DNA of 64,000 nucleotides from Mesorhizobium ciceri biovar biserrulae WSM1271 (lineage in GTDB: Bacteria; Pseudomonadota; Alphaproteobacteria; Rhizobiales; Rhizobiaceae). Under the pieces are notes generated by a model. The model worked only from the letters and a program-made list of their open reading frames with translations. It was not told the origin of the DNA and ran no database searches. Below, piece by piece: positions 37,336 to 47,329 of the stretch. Positions within the stretch are counted from its first letter, which is position 1, and every line of letters begins with the position of its first letter. A program made the position numbers and the translations under genes. The stretch spans positions 6,037,501 to 6,101,500 of the forward strand of contig NC_014923.1 of NCBI RefSeq assembly GCF_000185905.1, given 5' to 3'.

Positions 37336-38331
37336 TTAGACTGGCACTCGCCTGAGAAGCCCGCGTCGGATGAGATCGATGCTGGAGGCAAATGCGCCTG
37401 CAAAGTCATTTAACGCATGGACCTCCTCCACAAGCTCAAAGGAGAAGGGGCCCGAATAGCCGCCATCGAGTAGCGTCCGGATTTGGCTGCAATTGTCCGA
37501 GCCGCCCAGGATGCGATCCGGGCGAATCCAGAAGGTTGGATCGTTTATGCTCGAAATGTGCACGAGACCGGTCAAGTCGCAGAAGAAGGACGTCTCGCGG
37601 GCAAGCGTGTGGTGGAATGTATCGTGGACAAGCCGGAAGGCGGACTGGCCATCAACCGAGGCAATGGCGATAGCCGCTTCTTTCTTCGACCGAAGTGAGG
37701 AGGTCTGGAACCCAAGCGGCTCGATAAGCCCAACAAGACCTCGCGACTGAAGTATTGGCTTTAGCGCCTTCAAGGCGACGCGGAGATTGCCTTGGCGCTC
37801 GGCATTGGCGGACCGCGAACCGTCGTTCACCGGCACCAGCATGAGCGCCTGGGCGCCGCAGGCGGCCGCATAATCGGCGAGCTTGCTGGCCTCGGCTTTG
37901 CGGGCGTGAGTCCACTCGTCGAATCGCTGCAAGGCGTTGACTGAGATAATCGTGACTCCCGCTTCGGCAGCGGCAGCCCGGACATCCGCCGACGGCTTGC
38001 CGCGCGCAACAGCCTTACTGCAAGGATCAGTCCTGACTTGCACGTCGGTTAGACCGAGATCGCGGGCGAGTGCGAGGAACGTCATGACGTCAAGCCCAGG
38101 TGTCGCCATATGGTCGAGTGCAAACCGAAGCGGCGCCACGCGCACGGATTGGCGTTCTTTCATCAAGGCGGCCGCCATTCGCGGCTCACTGGCCGTTTGG
38201 CGATTTTCAAGGCCGAAATGTTCGGCATAGGGAGGCGAGCCGGTCGAAGTCACCCGCTCTTTATTCATAGGATTGTCTATCATTGTGAGCCGACTTTCAC
38301 GCAACGGGTACCACCGCGCCTCTTGAGACAT
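37336..38331 (-). CDS. TIM-barrel protein of the xylose isomerase-like family, copy 2
   Basis: A paralogue of the protein at 20267-21184, with matching blocks SKLADYAAACGAQALMLVPVN, GLVGLIEPLGFQTSSLRSK, VHDTFHHTLARE and HISSINDPTFWIRPDRI. Identity is about three in four by eye over some 275 residues, and the putative metal ligands are kept. The frame starts at 38331 but no start has a clear ribosome binding site; ATG 38178 (MAAALMKERQ) is where similarity to copy 1 begins. Function is unknown; an isomerase or dehydratase acting on a sugar or cyclitol is plausible. Confidence 0.75.
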   Translation of the reverse strand: MSQEARWYPLRESRLTMIDNPMNKERVTSTGSPPYAEHFGLENRQTASEPRMAAALMKERQSVRVAPLRFALDHMATPGLDVMTFLALARDLGLTDVQVRTDPCSKAVARGKPSADVRAAAAEAGVTIISVNALQRFDEWTHARKAEASKLADYAAACGAQALMLVPVNDGSRSANAERQGNLRVALKALKPILQSRGLVGLIEPLGFQTSSLRSKKEAAIAIASVDGQSAFRLVHDTFHHTLARETSFFCDLTGLVHISSINDPTFWIRPDRILGGSDNCSQIRTLLDGGYSGPFSFELVEEVHALNDFAGAFASSIDLIRRGLLRRVPV

Positions 38332-38742
38332 TCATCTGCTAAGCGAAATGACCGAAGATGGATCCAGCCTACCCAGCCGCTTCTGCAGAGTGAGTACCAG
38401 GCCGCAAGGATGCTGAACCGCTCCGGAGCCAAACTGATGTGGCCGGCTGCTCCGCCGTAGCGAGGTGGACTGCCAGTGCAATCATAGCGCCTCCCCGACC
38501 TCTCCCTCAGGCGCTGATTCAATCCAGGACGCGCTGCTGTGCGGCCTTCAATGCCGCTGGGCACAAAGCCAACATGTCGGCGAGAGTATTGAACGCAATT
38601 GGGGCGACCGCCGGCGAGACTGCGGGCGACAACATAGAGTCGCCGAGCACCAGGCGTTATGGCGAGCACAAAAGCCGCGGCAAGGCGTAGGGCGAGTTGC
38701 GTCAGATTTGTCATGGGGTCGATACCAACGAAGTTTATGTTG

Positions 38743-39363
38743 CTAAGGGATGAAGGAGGCGACCTCACGGTCAGATGCCCGCTCGCTCGCTGCGAGGCCC
38801 GCAGCCACTCCGGCACGGTCGGCCGCGTTCCGATTCTGGCTCATCTTGCGCTTGCCCTCGATCCTCGTGATCGACATGCGCAGACCCACAATTCCGCGGA
38901 GTTGGGCCTGCACGAAATCCGACGGCGCATCCGACACCGCCCAGGGCGAGACGCGCTCACCCTCGTGGTGGTCGGTCAGGCGATTCACGGCCTCCAGCAG
39001 CCTCCCGGTGTCCTCGAAGAACTCGACCGGGCCATAAGCGTGGACGGTGACGTAATTCCAGGTAGGCACAACCTTCCCGGTTTCCTGTTTGGTCGCGTAC
39101 CACGCCGGGGTCACGTAAGCCTCCGGCCCCATGAAGATGGCCAGACCGTCGCCCAGCGGGGGAACACGGCACTGTGGATTGGCCTTGGCGAGGTGGCCGT
39201 AGATCACGCCGTGCTCGCCCTCGCTTTCATCAAGCAAGAGGGGCAGCGGCGAGGCGAAGAGTCCTTCGGCCGTCGCGGTGACGAAGTTCGCCAGAGGAGA
39301 TGCGCGGACGCTCGCCCGCAGGAAATCCATATCATCATCGCGGAAGGCGGGAGGGGTGTACAT
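38743..39363 (-). CDS. PaiB-like FMN-binding protein
   Basis: This 206-residue protein belongs to the FMN-binding split-barrel group annotated as PaiB-type negative transcriptional regulators. Family features are the N-terminal MYTPPAFRDDD, a FASPLPLLLDE segment, GHLAKANPQ, the GPEAYVTPAWY block and VPTWNYVTVHAYG. ATG 39363 gives the conserved N-terminus. It looks intact and could be a flavin-binding enzyme. It has no evident tie to symbiosis. The 400 bases between it and the TIM-barrel gene hold nothing recognisable. Confidence 0.85.
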   Translation of the reverse strand: MYTPPAFRDDDMDFLRASVRASPLANFVTATAEGLFASPLPLLLDESEGEHGVIYGHLAKANPQCRVPPLGDGLAIFMGPEAYVTPAWYATKQETGKVVPTWNYVTVHAYGPVEFFEDTGRLLEAVNRLTDHHEGERVSPWAVSDAPSDFVQAQLRGIVGLRMSITRIEGKRKMSQNRNAADRAGVAAGLAASERASDREVASFIP

Positions 39364-39831
39364 CGGGGAACTCCGTGTGTGCGCTGCAGGTCGGGATACC
39401 GGCAATCTGACCCTCAGGAAACAGCCAGTTAATTACAATTGAAGTCGTCCAGTTGGTGAAGTGACTTGGCGAGCCCAGATCATCGGGCCAACTATCTTAG
39501 TGGCCCAACAGTCGTAGAGGGCCGTGTGTCCAGCTTGCCCAGCAGGACCTGGGTGACGCCGAGCTGGCGCCGTCCTCCAGGGTTGGCGAAATCATGACAC
39601 AGCATGTGCCGCCGAGCCGCTGGCGGCGTCGGCGGCAAGGTCGCGACCCGCAGATATGGCTGCGTACCGATCCGCTCGGGAAGTTAGCCTTCGAAGGAGG
39701 CGGAGAGCTCCCCCGACGGGTGAGCATGTGCCTCTCGATCGACATCTCTGATAGGCTTCCGTGCCGCCGGCCTGCCTATCAGGCGGCGCATGCAGGCCAG
39801 CTCAGCCTCGATGACAGGGACGGCACGTTCC

Positions 39832-40551
39832 TCAACCGACCCGCCTGGCGGAACTGGCGACCGAGGCTTTAGCGGTGGTGATTTCCTGTTCGTAGACCTT
39901 ACACCCTGGTGCAAGCTCTCTCAGACCGCTCACGAGCATCTTAGCTGCGTCCTCGAGCGCTCCTTCCGGCATCGCTGCTAAGCTTTCCAAAATAAACCAC
40001 ATGCGGCCGCCCACCGTCTCCAACCGGGTGCGCGTGCCCTGCCGCCAGTTCCAGCGGCGACATGTAGCTGCCAGATCGTCGCGCCAGATGACCTCCCCCT
40101 TGGAAGGCTTTTCGACGACCGCTTCCCCATTCAAAACAGTGTGGAAGCACTCCGTTCCTTCCGCAATTGTCAGCCGTGGTTTACCGACATATGCATCGAA
40201 ATTTTCGCCGCCGACGGGTATTGCGAAACGCAGGCTCACTGCATTGTAGAGGTCAACGACAGGATTTATCGATGGGATGCGGCCGTCCCTCTCCACCCGT
40301 TTTTTCAATGCGTGCGCCGAGCACGGCGTCCGGTTTGGTTTCGCTCCGAATCGGACGTATGCCTCCGCCCAATTGGCCAAGTGCGCTTCTCCCCATGCGG
40401 GTCCTCCCGCTCGGACGAAATCGCAAGCCTCTCCCAACACGTCTCGAGCCATGACGCCTCGCGCACTGTCCTGTGCATCAACAAGAATGCTGATAGCGCG
40501 AAAGTCAGGTGCGATCTCTGCTATTTCCTCGTCGATCAGCGGAAAATCCAT
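39832..40551 (-). CDS. B3/B4 tRNA-binding domain protein
   Basis: This 239-residue protein resembles stand-alone B3/B4 domain proteins, related to the editing region of phenylalanyl-tRNA synthetase beta. Typical parts are ALKKRVERDGRIPSINPVVD, VDLYNAVSLRFAIPVGGENFD and GEVIWRDDLAATCRRWNWRQ. ATG 40551 follows AAAGGAG. Its role is not established; some relatives may edit mischarged tRNAs. The next gene on the same strand is a MocR-type regulator 218 bases upstream. Confidence 0.8.
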   Translation of the reverse strand: MDFPLIDEEIAEIAPDFRAISILVDAQDSARGVMARDVLGEACDFVRAGGPAWGEAHLANWAEAYVRFGAKPNRTPCSAHALKKRVERDGRIPSINPVVDLYNAVSLRFAIPVGGENFDAYVGKPRLTIAEGTECFHTVLNGEAVVEKPSKGEVIWRDDLAATCRRWNWRQGTRTRLETVGGRMWFILESLAAMPEGALEDAAKMLVSGLRELAPGCKVYEQEITTAKASVASSARRVG

Positions 40552-40769
40552 CAACGCTTTCTCCTTTAAGCCGGCCGCACGGCGCCTTGCTTCCAGTGGA
40601 TGTAAGAGTCTCGTCGAGAACTCTCTTCGCCAGGTCGCAGGGTCAGAGTACTGCCCGGGACCCGGAATGGCCGACAGGGCCAGTCACGGCAAGTCTTGCT
40701 GATCCAGTCTGCGATCGCTGCCGGCGTGACTCTGGGGTCACGAGCCAGGCCTGTGCACCGTCAGGCCGG

Positions 40770-42275
40770 TTATTGAGGATGTTGCCGAGTGCTCGCAAGG
40801 CTTTTTACCCGTTGGACAGCGCCAGTAAGGAGCCGAACGCCATTCTCGATCTGCCGAATGGTCAGGGCGGAATAGCCCATCACCAGTCCAATCCGGTCAG
40901 CACGGCCTTCATCTCGAATGTACAGTGATGAAATCGGATGGATGCCCACCCCGACCCGCCGCGCCTCTTCAACCAGGATGTCCTCCAGCGACCGAGAAAG
41001 ATCCTTGAACCAGACGACGACATGCAGCCCTGCATCAGCACCCTCGATGACAATACCGTCTGCGAACGCGCGTTGAAGGACGGCAAGCAGCGCCTCACGG
41101 CGCTCGCCGTTGAGACGGCGGACGCGTCGCACATGGCTTTCATAACCACCGCTCTCGATAAGTGAGGCCAGGGCCTCCTGTTCGGCAACCGGAGAATGCC
41201 TGTCGAGAAGCTGCTTGGCCGTCGCAAAGACATCTTGCAACTCGGCCGGAACCACCAGGTAGCCGATGCGCAGCATCGGCGACAGTGTCTTGGAGATCGT
41301 CCCAACATAGATGACGGAACTGCGGTCTTCCAGCTTGTGCAACGGGGGCACCGGACGAATGTCGTACCGGTACTCGCCATCGTAATCGTCCTCGATGATA
41401 TAGGCGTCGTTGCGCCGAGCCCATTCGAGGAGTTGATAGCGCCGCGAAATCGACAAGACGCCGCCGAGCGGGAACTGGTGCGACGGGGTGACATAGGCCA
41501 GCCGCGCCGGAATTTCCTGCAGCAGCTCCGTCTTTATGCCCTCGCTATCGACGGCGACGGCCACTGGAGTGGCTCCTGTGCTGGCAAAGACTAGGCGCGC
41601 CATTCTATAGCAGGGATCCTCGATCACGAAGCTGTCAGCAGGATCTAGCAGCAGACGCGCGCAAAGGTCCAGGCACTGTTGTGATCCACTCACGACGAGG
41701 ATCTGCTCGACCCGGCAGCTAAGCGTTCGGGCGCGCCACAAATATCCCTGCAACGCCTGGCGCAAGCGATGCGAGCCGCGTGGATCGTGATAGGCCAGCC
41801 TTCCGGGACTTTGTGACATCGCCGCGTTCATCGCGCGCTTCCACGTCAGTGCAGGGAAATCAGATGGTGCGAGGTCGCCGTAGCGGAAATCGACCTTGAG
41901 ACGGTTCGGGAGGTAGTCGGGCCGTGGCGGACTGGCGCGCAGTCGCTCGCCGTAACTGGAAAGGTGAATCGGGCCAGTCCTTTTCGGCACCGCGCTAGTC
42001 GCTTTACTCCCGACTAGCGAAGCTGCAACGCGAGGTCTTGCGCCTTGGATGACCTCAATGAAACCCTCGGCGACCAGCTGGTCATATGCCACCGTCACCG
42101 TGGTTCGCGACACACCGAGTTCATTTGCGAGGCCCCGGGACGACGGCAGCTGGCTGCCCGTTTCATAGATGCCGCCCAGGATCTGCTCGCGAAGAGCTTC
42201 GCAGATCTGGCGCGCGCCCAGACCTTGAGGGCGAGCTGTCGAAGCGGCAGGAGAAGGCTGGACCATTTCTTTCAT
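40770..42275 (-). CDS. MocR/PdxR-type transcriptional regulator
   Basis: This protein of about 501 residues has an N-terminal GntR winged helix (about residues 20-85: GSQLPSSRGLANELGVSRTT) joined to a fold-type-I aminotransferase-like domain with the PLP lysine in GTISKTLSPML and the segment IIEDDYDGEYRYD. Such MocR-type proteins sense PLP or amino-compound ligands. ATG 42275 is used; an upstream in-frame TTG is less likely. It is divergent from the broken methionine gamma-lyase and DapA-family genes, its probable former targets. Confidence 0.92.
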   Translation of the reverse strand: MKEMVQPSPAASTARPQGLGARQICEALREQILGGIYETGSQLPSSRGLANELGVSRTTVTVAYDQLVAEGFIEVIQGARPRVAASLVGSKATSAVPKRTGPIHLSSYGERLRASPPRPDYLPNRLKVDFRYGDLAPSDFPALTWKRAMNAAMSQSPGRLAYHDPRGSHRLRQALQGYLWRARTLSCRVEQILVVSGSQQCLDLCARLLLDPADSFVIEDPCYRMARLVFASTGATPVAVAVDSEGIKTELLQEIPARLAYVTPSHQFPLGGVLSISRRYQLLEWARRNDAYIIEDDYDGEYRYDIRPVPPLHKLEDRSSVIYVGTISKTLSPMLRIGYLVVPAELQDVFATAKQLLDRHSPVAEQEALASLIESGGYESHVRRVRRLNGERREALLAVLQRAFADGIVIEGADAGLHVVVWFKDLSRSLEDILVEEARRVGVGIHPISSLYIRDEGRADRIGLVMGYSALTIRQIENGVRLLTGAVQRVKSLASTRQHPQ

Positions 42276-42343
42276 CGCCAACTGAACGTTCCATCTGAGT
42301 TAGTGTGACGGCATTGTTCCCGAAATCAAGAGGGCTAAAGCCG

Positions 42344-43577
42344 ATGGCCAGCGCCGAAGATTCGCTTGAAAACGAGGCAATATCAATGCCGTTCCGGAAC
42401 GAGGTCGACCTCGCATTTGCCACCCGGGCCATACATCACGGCTACGATCCGGCCGGCTTTTCCAATTCCGTTCAGACGACTGTGTTTCTTACATTGACCT
42501 ACGGATTTGAAAGCGTGGCAGCAAACGAAGCCGCCGCAGCAGCGGAAGACTCTACGCACGCGAATACAACCCGACGACTGAGGTCCTCGAAAAGCGGCTC
42601 GCCAATCTCGACGGAGCCGAAGCTGGGCTGGTACTCGCCTCGGGGATGGCGGCCTTCGGCACGCTGATCCTTTCGCCGCTTTCGCAAGGTGACGAACTCA
42701 TCGTCCACAACACCGTTTATGCCAATACACTCGCCATGGTCGAACAGGGCCTGCCGCATTTTGACTAAGGTCGTTGCCCTCGACCTGTCAAATCCCAGTA
42801 ATTCGATGGGGCCATCACCCGAAAGACTCGGCTCGTTTTCTTCGAGACGCCGATCAACCCGCTGAGCCGTATCCTCGACATCGCTGCCATTGCCGAACAC
42901 GCCCATTCTCGCCGGGTGAAGGTCGCGGTCGACAGCACCTTCGCCTCGCCCGCCCTCCAGCGTCCACTGGAACTCGGAGCTGACATCGTGATCCATTCCC
43001 TGACCAAGTACATCAACGGACATGGCGATGCGCTTGGCGGTTTCATACTCGGCGATGCGAAGACATTGCACCTGTTGCGCGAAACTGGCCTGCGCTATCT
43101 CACCGGGGCAGCGCTCTCGCCCATGTCCGCATTCCTGATCTTGCGCGGGCTGAAGACACTCACGCTGCGTATGGAGCGTCACAGTGCCTTTGGGCTCGCG
43201 GTCGCCCAGGCGCTCGAGGCGCACCTGGCTGTGGCTTGGGTTAGCTATCCGTTTCTCCGCTCTCATCCCGAGCATAAGATCGCGCGCAGACAGATGTCGA
43301 ACGGCTCAGGCATGTTGGCTCTCGGCCTCCAAACGGGGTTCGAGGGCGCGCGCCGTATGATGGACGGTCTCACGTTGATCACCAGGTCAGTCAGCCTTGG
43401 CGATGCTGACAGTCTCATTTGTCATCCGGCAAGCCTAACCCGCTCGCGCAAGTCAATCCATCTGCAAGGACGCGCCTTTGCCTGAAGCAGTCGGCGACGA
43501 CCTCATGTGCCTGTCGGTAGGCTTGAAGACGCCGCCGATTTGATCACCGATCTCAACGCTGGAGGGGGTCTGATGCC
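42344..43577 (+). pseudogene. methionine gamma-lyase-like gene, broken by frameshifts
   Basis: The parts of a Cys/Met-metabolism PLP enzyme are present in order but in different frames. From ATG 42344 comes FATRAIHHGYDPAGFSNSVQ. After a shift near 42535 the frame reads LYAREYNPTTEVLEKRL and GAEAGLVLASGMAAFGTLIL. After an in-frame stop and shift near 42765 come TRLVFFETPINPLSRIL, the PLP-lysine block HSLTKYINGHGDALGGF and LICHPASLTRSR. A further shift near 43480 leads to LEDAADLITDLN. At least four lesions make it inactive. The intact form would degrade methionine to methanethiol, 2-oxobutyrate and ammonia. Confidence 0.88.
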
Positions 43578-43613
43578 CAACGCTTCACGCAATCTAACAG
43601 CGGGAGCTTCAGC

Positions 43614-44511
43614 ATGGCTTTCCTGAGCGGCCTTTGGCCTTCCCAATAACGCCAAGCGATAGTGACGGCAGCGTCGATATCCTCGCGCTTCGAAAGCTCA
43701 AAGCGCGGCTTTGTGCAGCAAAGGTGGATTCCATCGGCCTGCTCGGCAGCACCGGCACTTACATGTATCTGTCGCGCGAGGAACGCCGCCGGGCAATTTC
43801 TGAAGCGCTGGACGAGACGGTGGACGAGTCCCGCTCGTGGTTGTGGGCGCTTTGCGCACCGATGAAGCGGTAAAATATGCAAGGGATGCGAAGGCCCTCG
43901 GCGCAGCCGCGGGATTGCTCGCCGCTGTGTCATACAGTCCGCTCACTGAGGACGAAGTTTTCGAGCATTTTTCGACAGTGGCGCGCGAAAGTGGCCTTCG
44001 TATCGTGATCTACGACAATCCTGGAAACACGCATTTTCGCTTCACGCCAGCACTCATCGCGCGTCTGGGACAGTTGCCTGAGATCCTCGCTATGAAAAAC
44101 TCAGCGGACCGGGGCGATGCTATCGAAGGCCAACTTGCGCACCAGAAAGAAATTCTGCCGAAAGGATTCTCGATCGGCTACAGCGGCGACTGGAACGCCA
44201 CGGCGGCCCTGATCGCGGGCGCCGACACATGGTACAGCGTCCTCGGTGGCATCTTGCCGGAGCCCTGCCTGGCGATCGTCAGAGCGGCTCGGCACGGCGA
44301 CCACACAGAAGTACACCGGATAGACGCCACGCTGGCCCCGGTGTGGGAGCTTTTTAAAACGTTCTCGAGCCTTCGCATTGTCTACGCTATCGCCGAGCTC
44401 CTCGAAATCTGTTCCGCCCAGCCCCCACGGCCAATCAAGCCGGTTTCAGCGGCCGCGAAGTACCAGGTCGCCGAAGTCCCGGCCCGTTTAGGATCAGGTC
44501 CCCAATCGTAA
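43614..44511 (+). pseudogene. DapA/dihydrodipicolinate synthase-family gene, frameshifted
   Basis: A DapA-family aldolase split by shifts. From ATG 43614 (MAFLSGL) a shift near 43634 leads to AFPITPSDSDGSVDIL and VDSIGLLGSTGTYMYLSREE. A second shift near 43835 leads to VPLVVVGALRTDEAVKYARD, running to the stop at 44511. The catalytic tyrosine (IVIYDNPGNTHF) and Schiff-base lysine (EILAMKNSAD) remain. GGGAG stands before the start. It follows the broken lyase gene directly, so the two were probably one operon under the MocR-type regulator. Confidence 0.85.
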
Positions 44512-44815
44512 GCCCCGCTTTCGAGCGGTGTGCTGACCACCGACGGATTACAGCTCTCGACCCCTACCCAGCGCGCTCACCGTGTGTGCCGAGGGAGCGC
44601 AGCACCTCCCGTCCCTCGGGATATGTGACCACATCCTTGCTCCAGCGGCTTGCGAGGCCAGCTCTCACTGCGGCACAGTGCCGGCAAAATGTCATCGTCC
44701 GAGCATGCTACTCCTCCTAATTGTGTCAAGTTTAAATCAAATTGTCCTGTGTATGTTGACCGTTGCGCGACACTGACCTCGTAGAGGGCTGACGCGGCGG
44801 CTACTGAGAGGTTAA

Positions 44816-45007
44816 ATGAAGAGCGATTTTTCCGCGGCCCGGGTGCATTTAGATCGGGCATACCACTATCTTGGTGGTGATGACCCGATGAGCCAGACGG
44901 GGCGTGAAGCCTTGGACGCTATAATTGAGGCGGTCGCCTTCGAAGAATTCAAACAGCCCCGCCAACAGGCGGAGGTGCTACCATTTCCGGATGTGCGTCG
45001 CTTCTGA
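44816..45007 (+). CDS. small conserved-looking rhizobial protein
   Basis: This 63-residue soluble protein (MKSDFSAARVHLDRAYHYLG... ending EVLPFPDVRRF) has a helical pattern and a Pro-Phe-Pro tail. I recall similar small proteins of unknown function in rhizobia but cannot confirm it. ATG 44816 follows GAGAGG. No sigma-54 element was found upstream. Confidence 0.6.
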   Translation: MKSDFSAARVHLDRAYHYLGGDDPMSQTGREALDAIIEAVAFEEFKQPRQQAEVLPFPDVRRF

Positions 45008-45982
45008 GACGATCGCTCTAGCTATTAACCTGGGGAGCAAATCCTCCCTGCTCCCCAGGCATAACCCGATGGGTAATAGCCATGAAGGCCTGGGGCGCGC
45101 ATCCACGATGCCGGGCAGGCAGCGAACTCCATGGGCGGGGAACACGCGGTCGATTGGGCCAAGGTCCTGTCCGAAGCGCGGTGTTACGGCCCCGCGTTAG
45201 CCACGCGGTCGGCGATCTTTCTGTTGTGAATTTTACTATGCTTCCTGCGAGCGCCGAGATCGAGCGTTCAACCCGTAGGCCAAACTTCATCTTAGTGTTC
45301 GCTACAAAAAGAAGACGGAGCGCCCATGGATGCGCCGCCTGTATTGCGTTCGGAAAACGCATGTGAACTGCTGGGCTAGGGACTGGGCGGGTCTCGTAGA
45401 TCGTCGATGTTAGGACTTCCTCTTCGGTTGTGGAGCGCGGGGCTCACAGCTGCGTAGTCGTAGGCTGCGATGAATACGAATATTTTGAGCGGCGCCGTCG
45501 GCCTGCATGTTGGACCTGATCGTGTCGCCCTCCGCCGCCGGAATGACGGCGCCACGTAGGACCGAGAATTTCGGATAGGCATCGACGAAAGCGCCCCGAA
45601 GGCCGTGTGATCCATGTGATGGCCCCGCCTCATCGACTCTACAAGTCCCGTTGTCGGTACGCGGGTGCGAGCCATCGTCCCGTCATTGTCCAGGGGGCAG
45701 CCCGTGATCTTTCCGGCCGGCGCGTCCGATGAATTCGAAGTGCGCATTTGGCTCGATGCGCCGCCTAACCAATGCAGATGTACTGAACGTTCCACCACAA
45801 TGGTTGGGTCCGGAGCCTCGCCCCTCCAGATGACCGGCGGGGCGTCTCGTTGGTCCGTTTGGCGGCGACCTCGCCTCCGGTAGTCATGCGATATGCCGCG
45901 TAAGGCATAGCCAGATCGACGATTTCCTGCCTGGCTACGTCAACAAGCCCGAACTCAAGGCTTGGCCCTGAGAAACGCGTTG
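45008..45982. other. intergenic region left of the transposon, no gene seen
   Basis: Nearly 1 kb with open frames on both strands but no recognisable domain, start or ribosome binding site. It is probably decayed sequence. Confidence 0.45.
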
Positions 45983-46004
45983 GGTAGTGGGTCAGTTTGA
46001 AATT
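45983..46004 (+). repeat. left terminal inverted repeat of the transposon
   Basis: Twenty-two bases starting GGTAGTGGGTCAG and ending GAAATT, exactly complementary to 49716-49737. Confidence 0.93.
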
Positions 46005-46016
46005 CAGGCCGCATTT

Positions 46017-46322
46017 TTAGCGTAAAGGGACATCTAGAACCCGCTCTCGCTCGGCGACTTCGGCATCTGTCAACGATCCCATATAGAGACAGTTGGCAAT
46101 TCGGTTCTTCTCCGTAGGGGAAATGCCGAATGCCTTATTCAATTTTGCCAACTGATCGACGCAATCCTCACGAAGGACCGCTTGCAGCTGCTCCTGCTCC
46201 GCCTCGTCTTTCTGACGCTGGTAATTGCGATATTCGCCGAAAAGGTAATAGCCGACGCCAACGATCACCGCGATGCAGGCGCCGGCAATTAAGAGGCGCA
46301 AACCAGAGTCGGCCTTGTCCAT
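46017..46322 (-). CDS. small membrane-anchored protein (transposon passenger)
   Basis: This 101-residue protein has one N-terminal membrane helix (LLIAGACIAVIVGVGYYLFG, about residues 8-28), a charged Gln/Glu-rich segment and two cysteines further on (REDCVDQL, IANCLYM). It is not recognised. It lies just inside the left terminal repeat, 21 bases downstream of the transposase gene on the same strand. Confidence 0.6.
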   Translation of the reverse strand: MDKADSGLRLLIAGACIAVIVGVGYYLFGEYRNYQRQKDEAEQEQLQAVLREDCVDQLAKLNKAFGISPTEKNRIANCLYMGSLTDAEVAERERVLDVPLR

Positions 46323-46343
46323 TTCTCGCCCTCCCCAAAACCG

Positions 46344-47231
46344 CTAGGAACGCTTTTTATATGTTCCGCGAACCATCGGCTTTTCGGCTTCCTTCGCTTC
46401 GATCAGCGCAACGATATCGCCGATCTCCCAAAGTTTGCCAGTGACGCCAGCGGCCATCGCCGGGGTCATTCGCAAGGTGGCATGGATGCGAACAAAATTG
46501 TAGTCCATGAAGTGAAGCGCCACGGCGTTGGCGTGGGCTTCCACCTTCTTGGAAAAGCCGTTGGTCAGCCGAGTGAAGCGGCGCATATGCATCCGCATGG
46601 TGAGGTTCTGGCGCTCAGCAAATGACGTGCTGACATGCTTGATGTTTGGATTGCCTTCGATCCGCTCTTTGTTCGCTCCGGTGCATTCGGCGGGGCTGTA
46701 ACGGCCCTTTGCGCTGTCAGGGGAGGCGCCATAGAGCTTGATCAGCATGGCGTAGTCGATGTCGCCACCGAATGCACCTTGAACAGCCTCTAGATAGGCC
46801 CTGTGGCCATCGCTGGTCAGCTGGACGCGATTGGCGAGGCGGCGCGAAAGATCGTCCATGAAGCCCATCGCGTATTCGCTGTCGCGACCGCCGACCAGCC
46901 ACGACATGACAAGCTTGGTGTCGGCATCGATGGCCGTCCATGTCCATGTGTCGCCAGCGCCTTCCGGGGCAGCCTTGGCCGTCGCGACGTTCTTCTGCTT
47001 GGCGTAGGTGAAGCTCCAGATTTCATCGACCTGCACTCGCTTGCTGGTCAGGTTGCGAAGGGTTTCATCCTGATACTGTGCGCAAATCGCGCCAGCGTCA
47101 GAGAGAAGTTTTGCCACCGTATTTTTGCTGGTACCCATGATGCGGGTAATCGAACGGATCGACTGACCTTCGCAGAGCATGTGAAGGATACCAGACCGGG
47201 CTTGGGCGTCCAACTTATTCATACTGACCAT
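46344..47231 (-). CDS. IS1-family-like DDE transposase
   Basis: This protein of about 295 residues has an N-terminal helix-turn-helix (GQSIRSITRIMGTSKNTVAKLL), a DDE core and the IS1-type pattern: QVDEIWSFTYAKQ, then WTAIDADTKLVMSWLVGGRD, then TSDGHRAYLEAV and FAERQNLTMRMHMRRFTRL followed by TNGFSKK. Unlike classical IS1 it is a single frame. ATG 47231 (MVSMNK) is preferred over the longer upstream frame. It should mobilise the element between the 22-base repeats. Confidence 0.88.
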   Translation of the reverse strand: MVSMNKLDAQARSGILHMLCEGQSIRSITRIMGTSKNTVAKLLSDAGAICAQYQDETLRNLTSKRVQVDEIWSFTYAKQKNVATAKAAPEGAGDTWTWTAIDADTKLVMSWLVGGRDSEYAMGFMDDLSRRLANRVQLTSDGHRAYLEAVQGAFGGDIDYAMLIKLYGASPDSAKGRYSPAECTGANKERIEGNPNIKHVSTSFAERQNLTMRMHMRRFTRLTNGFSKKVEAHANAVALHFMDYNFVRIHATLRMTPAMAAGVTGKLWEIGDIVALIEAKEAEKPMVRGTYKKRS

Positions 47232-47329
47232 TATGCATAAGCGCTCTTGCTTTGCAACTATTATTACGCTATCCGGGATAAAGGGTATTGAGATTTTTTC
47301 TCCGGCGCTATATAAAAGGGACGTGAGGC

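Noticed and set aside
20267..44511. A possible rhizopine (mos/moc-like) locus, from the TIM-barrel proteins, a MocR-type regulator and a DapA-family gene
   Set aside because: The genes are scattered and on different strands. The DapA-family gene is broken and paired with methionine gamma-lyase, and MocR-type regulators are widespread. Nothing specific for scyllo-inosamine is present.
46803..47240. Plus-strand frame opposite the IS1-like transposase
   Set aside because: It is a shadow of the transposase gene, whose catalytic motifs are on the minus strand.
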